The notes under the pieces were generated by a model. The model did not search any database. It was not told the origin of the DNA and saw only the letters and a list, made by a program, of their open reading frames with translations. Positions 1 to 6,194 of a stretch of 14,960 bases of DNA are shown piece after piece. This DNA comes from PALSA-1336 sp038203095 (GTDB lineage Bacteria; Patescibacteriota; Doudnabacteria; UBA920), in assembly GCA_038203095.1 (NCBI GenBank), contig JBBREH010000032.1:1-14960 (forward strand), in the 5' to 3' direction. The first letter of the stretch is position 1. Every line of letters begins with the position of its first letter. The position numbers and the translations under genes are program-made.

Positions 1-1
1 C

Positions 2-838
2 TGCATTAACAAAATGTACAAGTTTGCCATTATTATAGCCGCTGTAGTTGGGGTATTCTTTATTGTTATTGCCGGTTATGTTTATATGGGAGCTGAGGGA
101 AACACGGAAAGCGTGGATAAAGCTAAAAGTATTTTAGCCAGCACTTTATACAGTTCGGTAATCCTAATGGGTGGCTATGTCTTTTTAAAAGCCTTAAACC
201 CAGACCTAATCCAATTTCATAGTATTCAGCCACCGAGTGTAACAATAAACACTTTGCCGACGCCGACTGATGTAGGAGCGAATGAGCCTGAAATTTTAAA
301 CACGCCTCCTAATAGCACCAGCCCAAACACCTCTAAAGCCGGGTGTGATTATAAAGATAACGCCGATGCCTGGCCTGAAATGGTTAGTATTTCCGTGCCA
401 GTCTGGGATCAAAATGGAAACGGAAAAACCCTTTCAGTCACTGTGAACAAACAAGTCCAGGATAAGGTAAAAAACGCTTTTAATGAAATTTATAATAGTT
501 CGGAAAAATTTCCAATTATTGTCGCGCAGGGTTATAATTTTAACTACGCCGACGCGGCAAAAACTATTGTTTCCGGTCACGCCTGCGGTTTGGCAATCGA
601 TATAAACCCGGGCTCCAATCCAATGCTGAAAAATGGGGTCACCGGAGCCTGGAAACCCTGTTCAGGAAATTCAAGCGCTTGCGACAAACTTTCAATTACC
701 GCAAACGGGTCGTTAGTGCAGGCATTTGCAAAACAGGGTTTCTCATGGGGAGGCAACTGGATCTCTTTAAAAGATTATATGCATATGAGTTGCATTCAAA
801 ATGAACACGGCAGCTGTCCATTTTTAAAAAAACATTAG
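2..838 (+). CDS. T4SS pilin-like (VirB2/TrbC-type) membrane segment fused to M15 peptidase; 5' end probably outside the window
   Basis: The N-terminus has two hydrophobic helices (about residues 4-26 and 41-61, counting from the ATG at 14) separated by a short polar turn, GAEGNTESVDKAKS, the pattern of VirB2/TrbC-type pilins. A Pro/Thr/Asn-rich linker (about 70-108) leads to a domain with the zinc-site pattern of M15 peptidases (D-Ala-D-Ala carboxypeptidase / L-Ala-D-Glu endopeptidase type): SGHACGLAIDINP gives H189 and D196, and WGGNW...DYMHM gives the third ligand, H257. Six cysteines in the C-terminal part suggest disulfides outside the cytoplasm. The likely role is peptidoglycan cleavage at the cell surface, perhaps linked to pilus or secretion assembly; that link is inferred. 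The frame stays open to base 2 and no signal peptide precedes the first helix, so the true start is probably upstream and the ATG at 14 internal. The next gene follows after 10 bp. Confidence 0.75.
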   Translation, partial: CINKMYKFAIIIAAVVGVFFIVIAGYVYMGAEGNTESVDKAKSILASTLYSSVILMGGYVFLKALNPDLIQFHSIQPPSVTINTLPTPTDVGANEPEILNTPPNSTSPNTSKAGCDYKDNADAWPEMVSISVPVWDQNGNGKTLSVTVNKQVQDKVKNAFNEIYNSSEKFPIIVAQGYNFNYADAAKTIVSGHACGLAIDINPGSNPMLKNGVTGAWKPCSGNSSACDKLSITANGSLVQAFAKQGFSWGGNWISLKDYMHMSCIQNEHGSCPFLKKH

Positions 839-848
839 TCAATGCTAT

Positions 849-1583
849 ATGACGACCAATGATCTACAACAATCAACACAATATCCGCACTTAAAAAAGC
901 AAGCAAAAATCGGAGCAAATTTTGACAATAAATTTTTACAACCGTGGAGCAACGAAAGTCTGCTCGACGGTTTTAAAAAGTTTTTTGATGAAAATGGGAG
1001 GTATCCAACAGCAGAAGAAATTGACGCTTATGAATTTCTACCTTCCGCAAGGCAGATACAAAGGGCATTTGGAGGTTTAAGAAATTTAAGGAAGTCTTTG
1101 GGTCTAGAAATTGAAGACTACGGCAGGGGAGTCAATAGGTCAAAAATTGTCTTTGAGGCAAATAAACGAGGCGGCATAGGAGAAAAAGAAACGGAAGAAA
1201 TACTGATAAACCATTTTGGCGAATGCTTTGCCCATGTCGAAAAACCCTTATATAAATATATAAAGCCGGAATCTAAACTCAGAAAGGATTCTAAATGCAG
1301 GGTTGATTTCCTGGTCTACGCCCAAAATTACACATTCTGTGTTGATGTATTCTATACTAATACACTTTGCACTTTAATTGCCAACATCAATGTAAAGAGT
1401 AAAAAATACCAAGACTTAGCAATTGATGTTTATTTAGTCAGCCTAAATGAAAATATAACCGATAATTCAATCGGACTTTATTTAAGCCATAGGATAACTA
1501 AACTTGACCAAAATATCAAAGTTATAAATAAAGGCTCCTTTTTCCAAAAAATTAAAACAATACCAGTTATTAAGGTTAATTAA
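849..1583 (+). CDS. HEAR-repeat protein with a putative PD-(D/E)xK-like nuclease domain
   Basis: Residues about 32-87 match the homing-endonuclease-associated repeat (HEAR) pattern: W-S-x-E-x-L, then GRYPTAEEID, LPSARQIQRAFGG and a closing Leu-Gly-Leu. HEAR repeats usually accompany HNH or related nucleases and bind DNA. Residues about 109-200 read as an alpha/beta domain: GEKETEEIL helix, CRVDFLVY strand (D153), FCVDVFY strand (D166), then NINVKSKKY with K183, K185 and K186. The spacing resembles a PD-(D/E)xK nuclease, but the usual Lys two residues after the second acid is absent (D-V-F), so catalysis would need a migrated Lys. The nuclease call is therefore tentative. The gene starts 10 bp after the M15 peptidase gene, has no clear ribosome binding site, and is probably co-transcribed with it. 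The 244 residues appear complete. Confidence 0.6.
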   Translation: MTTNDLQQSTQYPHLKKQAKIGANFDNKFLQPWSNESLLDGFKKFFDENGRYPTAEEIDAYEFLPSARQIQRAFGGLRNLRKSLGLEIEDYGRGVNRSKIVFEANKRGGIGEKETEEILINHFGECFAHVEKPLYKYIKPESKLRKDSKCRVDFLVYAQNYTFCVDVFYTNTLCTLIANINVKSKKYQDLAIDVYLVSLNENITDNSIGLYLSHRITKLDQNIKVINKGSFFQKIKTIPVIKVN

Positions 1584-1650
1584 TCCAGAAGGACGCATAA
1601 GATACATTGTGCGACCTTACCGATATTTCGTTTTACCGCTTCCCTAACAT

Positions 1651-1681
1651 AAAAGCCGATCCTGCTTATGGATCGGCTTTT
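1651..1681. terminator. Bidirectional intrinsic terminator
   Basis: A perfect 12-bp stem, AAAAGCCGATCC at 1651-1662 and GGATCGGCTTTT at 1670-1681, encloses a 7-nt loop. A-tracts and T-tracts at the stem ends give a U-rich 3' end in both directions. It lies between the convergent nuclease-like gene (+) and the cysteine desulfurase gene (-) and suits both. Confidence 0.85.
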
Positions 1682-1699
1682 GCTTATTATATAAACTAA

Positions 1700-2968
1700 C
1701 TAGACAATATTTTTAACCTTTCTTAGCTGCTTAACCAGCCCGGGCAAAACTTTTAATAAACTATCTAATTCTATTTTTGTTGTTTGTTTACCTAATGTGA
1801 GCCTTATGGAGCTTCTTGCTTGAGCCTGTGAGAGTCCAATTGCCGTTAAAACGTGTGAGGCTTCAGTTTCAGCTGTACTGCAGGCACTGCCTGTAGACAC
1901 CATAATGCCGTAGGAGTCCAAATACAGCATAAGCGCCTCCCCTTCCACGTCTTTAAAAGAAAAATTGGTATTATTGGGAAGCCTTGTAAGCTTATTATGA
2001 TATTCTTTTTTAATGCCAGTATTTATTCTACCTGCTTTTAAACTAAAACTGTCGGGTCCATTTAAAAGTACTTCGGACACCTTTTGCCTAATGCCTTTAA
2101 CCAAATACTCAGTCAGGCCGCTAATTCTCTTGCTCTCTAATTCCCTATCATTCTGAACCAACTCCAGCGCCTTAGCCAGCCCCACAATATTGGCCACGTT
2201 CTCTGTTCCCGAACGCATCCCTTTTTCCTGACCGCCGCCAAATATCAACGGGTAGATATTGACTCCTGACCTTACATATAAAAATCCCGTCTGCTTAGGC
2301 CCGTAAATTTTACTGCCGTTTACAGACATCAGGTCTACCCCAAGCTGATTGACATCGAGCTCCAAAAATCCCGCTGCCTGACAAGCGTCAGTGTGGAAAA
2401 GTATCCGTGTCAATCCGTTCTGGAATCTTTCTGTGTTTATCTGTTTTAACCACTTCCCTATCTCGGCAATAGGCTCAATGGTGCCGACCTCATTGTTCGC
2501 GTACATCACGGAAATTAAAACTGTTTCCGGTCTAATAGATTTTTTTAATTTATCAAAGTTAACAAAACCCTGACCATCAACATCAATCAAATCAGTCTGA
2601 CAACCCTCCCCTGTCAAAGCCTTAAATGAATTTAAGACGCAGTGATGTTCAATAGTGGACGTAATTAAGTGCGGAGGGAGTCCGTGTTTATCTGTTTTCC
2701 AATTCGCGCTCATGTGTGCCGTGCCAAGCACCGCCAGGTTAACGCTCTCTGTTCCTCCTGCTGTAAAAATAATTTCCGACGGCTTGGCATTTATTAATTC
2801 GCTAATTGTCTGCCGGGCGCTTTCAATAGCAACCTTAGCTTCCCTGCCCTTTTGATGAAGCGAAGAAGGATTGCCAAACTTTCCACTAAAAAACGGCGCC
2901 ATTACTTTTTTGACCCTAGAGTCCAATGGAGTCGAGGCAGCATGGTCCAAATAAATAATTTTTTTCAT
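1700..2968 (-). CDS. iscS: Cysteine desulfurase (IscS/NifS family)
   Basis: This is a PLP enzyme that removes sulfur from L-cysteine as a protein-bound persulfide, for Fe-S clusters and tRNA thiolation. The protein opens with the family hallmark YLDHAASTP, followed by FGNPSSLHQKG, the cofactor segment GGTESVNLA, EHH with the conserved His, HTDACQ, the PLP lysine in GSKIYGPK (K220) and the catalytic cysteine in STGSACST (C363). At 422 residues the length is normal. The ATG at 2968 is chosen because homology begins there; the frame extends 20 codons further to a TTG, but a TATAAT box at 2990-2995 lies inside that extension. The residue before the PLP lysine is Ser rather than the usual His. No scaffold gene (iscU/sufU) is adjacent, so its partner is unknown. 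The symbol could equally be nifS or sufS-like. Confidence 0.93.
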   Translation of the reverse strand: MKKIIYLDHAASTPLDSRVKKVMAPFFSGKFGNPSSLHQKGREAKVAIESARQTISELINAKPSEIIFTAGGTESVNLAVLGTAHMSANWKTDKHGLPPHLITSTIEHHCVLNSFKALTGEGCQTDLIDVDGQGFVNFDKLKKSIRPETVLISVMYANNEVGTIEPIAEIGKWLKQINTERFQNGLTRILFHTDACQAAGFLELDVNQLGVDLMSVNGSKIYGPKQTGFLYVRSGVNIYPLIFGGGQEKGMRSGTENVANIVGLAKALELVQNDRELESKRISGLTEYLVKGIRQKVSEVLLNGPDSFSLKAGRINTGIKKEYHNKLTRLPNNTNFSFKDVEGEALMLYLDSYGIMVSTGSACSTAETEASHVLTAIGLSQAQARSSIRLTLGKQTTKIELDSLLKVLPGLVKQLRKVKNIV

Positions 2969-2989
2969 TGCATATACACTTAATCTGAA

Positions 2990-2995
2990 ATTATA
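2990..2995 (-). promoter_or_regulatory. Candidate -10 box for the cysteine desulfurase gene
   Basis: A perfect TATAAT on the minus strand lies 21 bp before the ATG at 2968. It predicts a transcript start near 2983 and a leader of about 15 nt without a Shine-Dalgarno site. I see no convincing -35 box at 16-18 bp. It supports the shorter start of the gene. Confidence 0.35.
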
Positions 2996-3185
2996 ATTAG
3001 CAAATGCATTACTATCATTTATAAACAAGCAGGTTCGTCAACTGTTCCAAAAATCTGGCAGCCCATTAAATAACCCGCCACAGCCGCTGTTTCTATGACA
3101 GCATATTTTATATACTATCGATTTTAAAAATGTAGGAAGACAGCTCCTGTTAATATTTACACAGTTTGTTTTCTGCAAAAAGATA

Positions 3186-3587
3186 CTATCTGCTTGATTT
3201 TACAAACCCGGCAGTTACAGCCTCTGCTTCGGTTTTAAAACACTGTTCGGGCTTAACTATTTTATAAAACGCGCCGCCAACAACGTGGTAAACTTTTTTG
3301 CCTTTGGCGGAAATATTTCCTTTGACGACGCAGTTGATCAAAGAAGGCAAGGTCGTGGTCGTAACTCCAGCCACGTCTGCCTCTGCCGCTGGCGCGCCCT
3401 GTGGTTTTTTAATGCTTTGTGTGGTATAATTGCTTAAAGGCTTGTAGGTGTCGCGCCTGGATCCCCTCTCATACCGTCCCGTGCCAAAGCCTACAAGAAA
3501 AACCACTATAAAGCATGCGACTAACACAACTTTATTTTTGTTTTCTTTTTCTTTCAGCCAAGTTTTGATTTGTTCGTAAGAAAGCAT
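3186..3587 (-). CDS. Membrane-anchored 'sunset' domain protein
   Basis: The 133-residue protein has a charged N-terminus, one transmembrane helix (about 19-36, VVLVACFIVVFLVGFG), a Thr/Ala/Pro-rich linker (about 55-82) and a C-terminal domain at about 85-133. That domain has the pattern of the small 'sunset' module often found at the end of thermonuclease-like and surface proteins: C86-x-x-K-G-N-I-S, KKVYHVVGGAFY, C116-F, then EAEAVTAGFVKSSR. The two cysteines are its conserved pair. The function of this module is not established; the topology suggests it is displayed outside the membrane. The gene is divergent from the methyltransferase at 3637 and has its own strong promoter placed so close that the mRNA may be leaderless. 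Confidence 0.75.
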   Translation of the reverse strand: MLSYEQIKTWLKEKENKNKVVLVACFIVVFLVGFGTGRYERGSRRDTYKPLSNYTTQSIKKPQGAPAAEADVAGVTTTTLPSLINCVVKGNISAKGKKVYHVVGGAFYKIVKPEQCFKTEAEAVTAGFVKSSR

Positions 3588-3594
3588 TTAAAAC

Positions 3595-3624
3595 ATTATA
3601 TCTTAAAATTTACCGCGGGGTCAA
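3595..3624 (-). promoter_or_regulatory. Sigma-70-type promoter for the sunset-domain gene, probably leaderless
   Basis: On the minus strand TTGACC (3624-3619) and a perfect TATAAT (3600-3595) are separated by 18 bp. The -10 box ends only 7 bp before the ATG at 3587, so the predicted transcript start falls on or next to the start codon. Confidence 0.7.
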
Positions 3625-3636
3625 ATCCGCAAATTT

Positions 3637-4977
3637 ATGAGATACGCCTTTATATTAGGGAGGGTTTATACTTTATCCGTGGCCGAATTGGTTGCGGTTC
3701 TTGAAAAGACGGATGCCGCTTTAAACCTTACCGGTGAAGCGGTTAAAATTTTGGAAGCGTCCGAGGAAGTGCTTATTGTAGAAACCGGCCACCCGCTCAA
3801 TATTGATAAACTGCAAAAAAAGCTCGGCGGTGTAATAAAAATTTTAGAAGTTGTTGACGTAATAAAAAAACGCGATGCCGATTCTATAAACTTCGCGCTC
3901 AAGCATTACTTCAAACCCAGCGTTCTAAAGAAACAATTTTTTAAAGATTACAAAGGCAAGGTGCAATTTGGCGTTAGCATTTACGTTTTGGACATTGCTT
4001 TGCTCAAACGGCCCGAATTTAACCCACGGGAAAAAAATCAAGTTTTTAATTCCATTTTTTCGGAGCCTAAAAGAGTGGGCATGATGATAAAAAAAGGTCT
4101 TACCGACAGCGGCGCCAGCGTACGCCTGGTCTTACCGGAATTTAATTCACTCTCTCTTGCTTCGGTCGTGGTGACCAAAAATTTACTTTTGCAAAAAGGG
4201 GCGGAAATCTGCATTTTGGCCGCGCAGGATAAAATTTTTACGGCAAAAACATTATGCGTGCAAGACTTTGAAGACTACGGCCGGCGCGACTACCAAAGAC
4301 CGGTACGCGATGAAAAGCAGGGTATGATTCCGCCAAAAGTTGCCCAAGTTATGCTAAACTTGTCGGGGTGTAAAACCGGTGATACAATTTTAGACCCATT
4401 TTGCGGTATAGGCACAATTGTTCAGGAAGGTCTTCTTTTAGGTTTTAAAATGATGGGTAGTGATATTAACAAAACTGCAATTAAAGGCAGTGAGCAAAAT
4501 TTGGAATGGTTTAGGAACCGCTACCACATTCCGGCAGGCAAATACGGTGTGGAAACCTGCGATGCTACCAAAGTTTCGGACCTTATTAGTAAATCTGGTG
4601 GCCGGATTAGCGCGATAGTCACAGAGGGCACACTAGGACCAATTTACGGAAAATATCCTAAACCCGAAGAAATCAAAAGAAATTTTACTGATCTGGAAAC
4701 CCTTTATAAAGCTAGCTTTATTGAATTCAGCAAATTTTTACCCTCAAAAGGCAGAATTATTATGTGTATCCCAGCCTACAGAGGAGGCCGTGATAACTAT
4801 GAAATGTTCCCCAGTCTTGACTTTGCTAGAGCTTTAGGCTACAATTTAGTGGATATTATTTCCCCGGCGCTGGCTAAGAAAATGAAGTTTTTAAAACTCA
4901 CCGCCCGAAAAACCGCTATTTATGATCGAAAAGATCAAGTTGTAGCAAGGGAAATAGTGATTTTTCAAAAAAATTAA
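3637..4977 (+). CDS. Trm11/TrmG10-like RNA methyltransferase
   Basis: A SAM-dependent methyltransferase of the Trm11/TrmG10 type, which modify guanosine at N2 in tRNA. The N-terminal half (about 1-190) is consistent with the ferredoxin-like/THUMP RNA-binding region of that family. Residues about 214-232 carry the family signature YGRRDYQRPVRDEKQGMIPP. SAM-binding motif I is DPFCGIGT (253-260), and the next strand carries D276 in GSDIN. In place of the usual catalytic (D/N)PPY there is VTEGTLGP (328-335). The substrate therefore cannot be assigned with confidence, and a different target or reduced activity is possible. The 446 residues appear full length. The start is the ATG at 3637, with no good ribosome binding site. 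It precedes rpmA on the same strand, 83 bp away, suggesting co-transcription of two translation-related genes. Confidence 0.82.
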   Translation: MRYAFILGRVYTLSVAELVAVLEKTDAALNLTGEAVKILEASEEVLIVETGHPLNIDKLQKKLGGVIKILEVVDVIKKRDADSINFALKHYFKPSVLKKQFFKDYKGKVQFGVSIYVLDIALLKRPEFNPREKNQVFNSIFSEPKRVGMMIKKGLTDSGASVRLVLPEFNSLSLASVVVTKNLLLQKGAEICILAAQDKIFTAKTLCVQDFEDYGRRDYQRPVRDEKQGMIPPKVAQVMLNLSGCKTGDTILDPFCGIGTIVQEGLLLGFKMMGSDINKTAIKGSEQNLEWFRNRYHIPAGKYGVETCDATKVSDLISKSGGRISAIVTEGTLGPIYGKYPKPEEIKRNFTDLETLYKASFIEFSKFLPSKGRIIMCIPAYRGGRDNYEMFPSLDFARALGYNLVDIISPALAKKMKFLKLTARKTAIYDRKDQVVAREIVIFQKN

Positions 4978-4982
4978 TTATC

Positions 4983-5045
4983 CACTAATCACAGATACTG
5001 CAGAATATGCAGATTCGGGATTTGCTCCCATTTGTGTGGTTAGTG
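4983..5045 (+). promoter_or_regulatory. Candidate structured leader RNA (three-way junction) upstream of rpmA
   Basis: An 11-bp closing stem pairs 4983-4993 (CACTAATCACA) with 5035-5045 (TGTGGTTAGTG), with a single U-G wobble and no mismatch. It encloses two local hairpins: CTGCA/TGCAG (4998-5002 with 5008-5012, loop GAATA) and GGGA/CTCC..C pairing 5017-5020 with 5026-5029. The element ends 6 nt before the rpmA Shine-Dalgarno. No T-run follows it, so it is not an ordinary terminator. The position suits autogenous control of bL27, but the function is inferred from geometry alone. Confidence 0.5.
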
Positions 5046-5051
5046 ATTTGT

Positions 5052-5055
5052 GGAG
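5052..5055 (+). promoter_or_regulatory. Shine-Dalgarno site fixing the rpmA start
   Basis: GGAG lies 5 nt before the ATG at 5061. It is one of the few clear ribosome binding sites in the window. It decides against the longer in-frame start at 5007, whose extra 18 residues do not resemble bL27. Confidence 0.7.
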
Positions 5056-5060
5056 AAACA

Positions 5061-5342
5061 ATGGCACATAAAAAAGCAGGCGGCAGTACAGCCCTAGGCC
5101 GCGATAGCGTTAGCAAACGTTTAGGCGTAAAAATTTTTGGCGCTCAGGCAGTTAAAAAAGGCCAGGTGATTGTCCGTCAAAAGGGCACCAAGTACCACCC
5201 GGGCAAGAACGTTGGCATTGGTGGCGACTCAACTTTGTACGCCCTAACCACCGGCTTAGTTAAATTTCAAAGCAAAATGTCCCCCAAATTTCACGGCAAC
5301 CTGCGCAGAACCAGAATTGTGAACGTGGTTCCGGGTAAATAG
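5061..5342 (+). CDS. rpmA: 50S ribosomal protein bL27
   Basis: This is the large-subunit protein whose N-terminal tail reaches the peptidyl transferase centre. The 93-residue protein starts MAHKKAGGSTALGRDS and continues KRLGVKIFGAQAVKKGQVIV, RQKGTKYHPGKNVGIGGD and TLYALTTG, all diagnostic. The start already has the mature AHKKAGG form, so no N-terminal processing site of the Firmicutes type is visible. The usual neighbours rplU (bL21) and obg are absent; instead the gene follows a tRNA methyltransferase-like gene. A possible structured RNA precedes it, and a strong terminator follows 14 bp after the stop. Confidence 0.97.
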   Translation: MAHKKAGGSTALGRDSVSKRLGVKIFGAQAVKKGQVIVRQKGTKYHPGKNVGIGGDSTLYALTTGLVKFQSKMSPKFHGNLRRTRIVNVVPGK

Positions 5343-5356
5343 TTTTTATAGGTTTT

Positions 5357-5387
5357 AAAACCTCGCCAATTATGGCGAGGTTTTTTG
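5357..5387. terminator. Bidirectional intrinsic terminator after rpmA
   Basis: A perfect stem, AAAACCTCGCCA at 5357-5368 and TGGCGAGGTTTT at 5373-5384, has a 4-nt loop and is followed by a T-run on the plus strand. It separates rpmA (+) from the convergent SIMPL gene (-), and its A-tract serves the other direction. Confidence 0.88.
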
Positions 5388-5394
5388 TATGCGA

Positions 5395-6144
5395 TTATTT
5401 GACCTCAAAGCTCGCGTGCACAATTGCGGTGATTTCCTTTTTTATGGAAGATGTATCGTAGGAGCCGTAGTCGGAAAGTTCTGTAGAATTTGGTGCTGTA
5501 ATTTGCATTACACCTTGGCCAGCGGATTTTAGCGCTCCTAAAGAGGAGCCGGCGTTTTGGGCTATACTCTGTGCGCGTTCGCGGGCGTCTTTGGTCGCTT
5601 CGGCTAGCATTTCTTTTTTTAGGTCAGAAAGTTTGCTGTATAAATATGACACCGGCGAAGCAGAAAGAACAACCCCCTGCGAAACTAACCCACTCGCTCC
5701 ATTAGCTACTTTGCTGACAGCATCAAGATTGCCCGATTCTATAGACAAGGATTGATAGAGGCTGTAACCGCTAACTACGTCAGACTCCTGCGTGCCTGAA
5801 AAATCGTTCTGTTTAATATGTTTATAACTGGGACTGACTGACAAAGGCTGAACTGTAATTTCTGCATCGACAACACCATTTTTCTTAATAAAATCATTTA
5901 CAATTTTTAAATCTTTTTCTGCCACTGCTGTGGAAACGGTCAAATTGGCTAAATCGGCCGCAACTGAAAAATTCAAATTCAGCTGAGCAACATCAGATTT
6001 TATTTGCCGCTTAGCGCTGCCAGTCACAGCAATACTCCCATTTTGCCCGCGTGCGTAATAATAATGGCCAAAAAGTCCTGCGCCCACAACAAAACCAAGA
6101 GCTAAAATTCCAGCGGTAATATAAAAGGTGCATTTATGTTGCAT
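5395..6144 (-). CDS. SIMPL-domain (DUF541/YggE-like) membrane-anchored protein
   Basis: One N-terminal transmembrane helix (about 9-28) precedes a domain beginning SIAVTGSAKRQIKSDVAQLN, the typical opening of SIMPL/DUF541 proteins. Further family features are the long helix AVAEKDLKIVNDFIKKNG, the strand SGYSLYQSLSIES, and the C-terminal region with ATKDARERAQSIAQNAG followed by an alternating beta strand ending ASFEVK. At 249 residues the length is normal. The family forms ring-like oligomers in the periplasm or at the surface; a role in envelope or oxidative stress has been suggested for YggE, but the biochemical function is unknown. The gene lies 50 bp after pyrG on the same strand. Its leader carries a hairpin that hides a GGAGG-like run. 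Confidence 0.88.
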   Translation of the reverse strand: MQHKCTFYITAGILALGFVVGAGLFGHYYYARGQNGSIAVTGSAKRQIKSDVAQLNLNFSVAADLANLTVSTAVAEKDLKIVNDFIKKNGVVDAEITVQPLSVSPSYKHIKQNDFSGTQESDVVSGYSLYQSLSIESGNLDAVSKVANGASGLVSQGVVLSASPVSYLYSKLSDLKKEMLAEATKDARERAQSIAQNAGSSLGALKSAGQGVMQITAPNSTELSDYGSYDTSSIKKEITAIVHASFEVK

Positions 6145-6153
6145 GTATGTTTT

Positions 6154-6174
6154 GGAAGAGGTGTCCCCTCCTCC
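6154..6174 (-). promoter_or_regulatory. Leader hairpin between pyrG and the SIMPL gene
   Basis: On the minus strand GGAGGAGG (6174-6167) pairs with CCTCTTCC (6161-6154) through 8 bp including one G-U, with loop GGACA. The purine-rich arm resembles a Shine-Dalgarno but lies about 20 nt from the ATG at 6144, and no start codon lies at a suitable distance from it. No U-run follows, so it is not a standard terminator. It may be a processing or stability element. Confidence 0.4.
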
Positions 6175-6194
6175 AGTTTAATTTTATGGTATAA

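Noticed and set aside
849..1583. HNH homing endonuclease
   Set aside because: HEAR repeat is present but no His-Asn-His or zinc-finger Cys pairs typical of HNH are visible.
2969..3028. Longer start (TTG at 3028) for the cysteine desulfurase
   Set aside because: Adds 20 residues unlike the family and places the candidate TATAAT box inside the coding region.
3019..3110. A 30-codon minus-strand open stretch ending just before the cysteine desulfurase (…AVAGYLMGCQIFGTVDEPAC…)
   Set aside because: No suitable start codon near its beginning, no ribosome binding site and no known family; could be chance or a remnant.
5007..5060. Longer start for bL27
   Set aside because: The 18 extra residues do not resemble bL27 and lie on the structured leader; a clear Shine-Dalgarno precedes the ATG at 5061.
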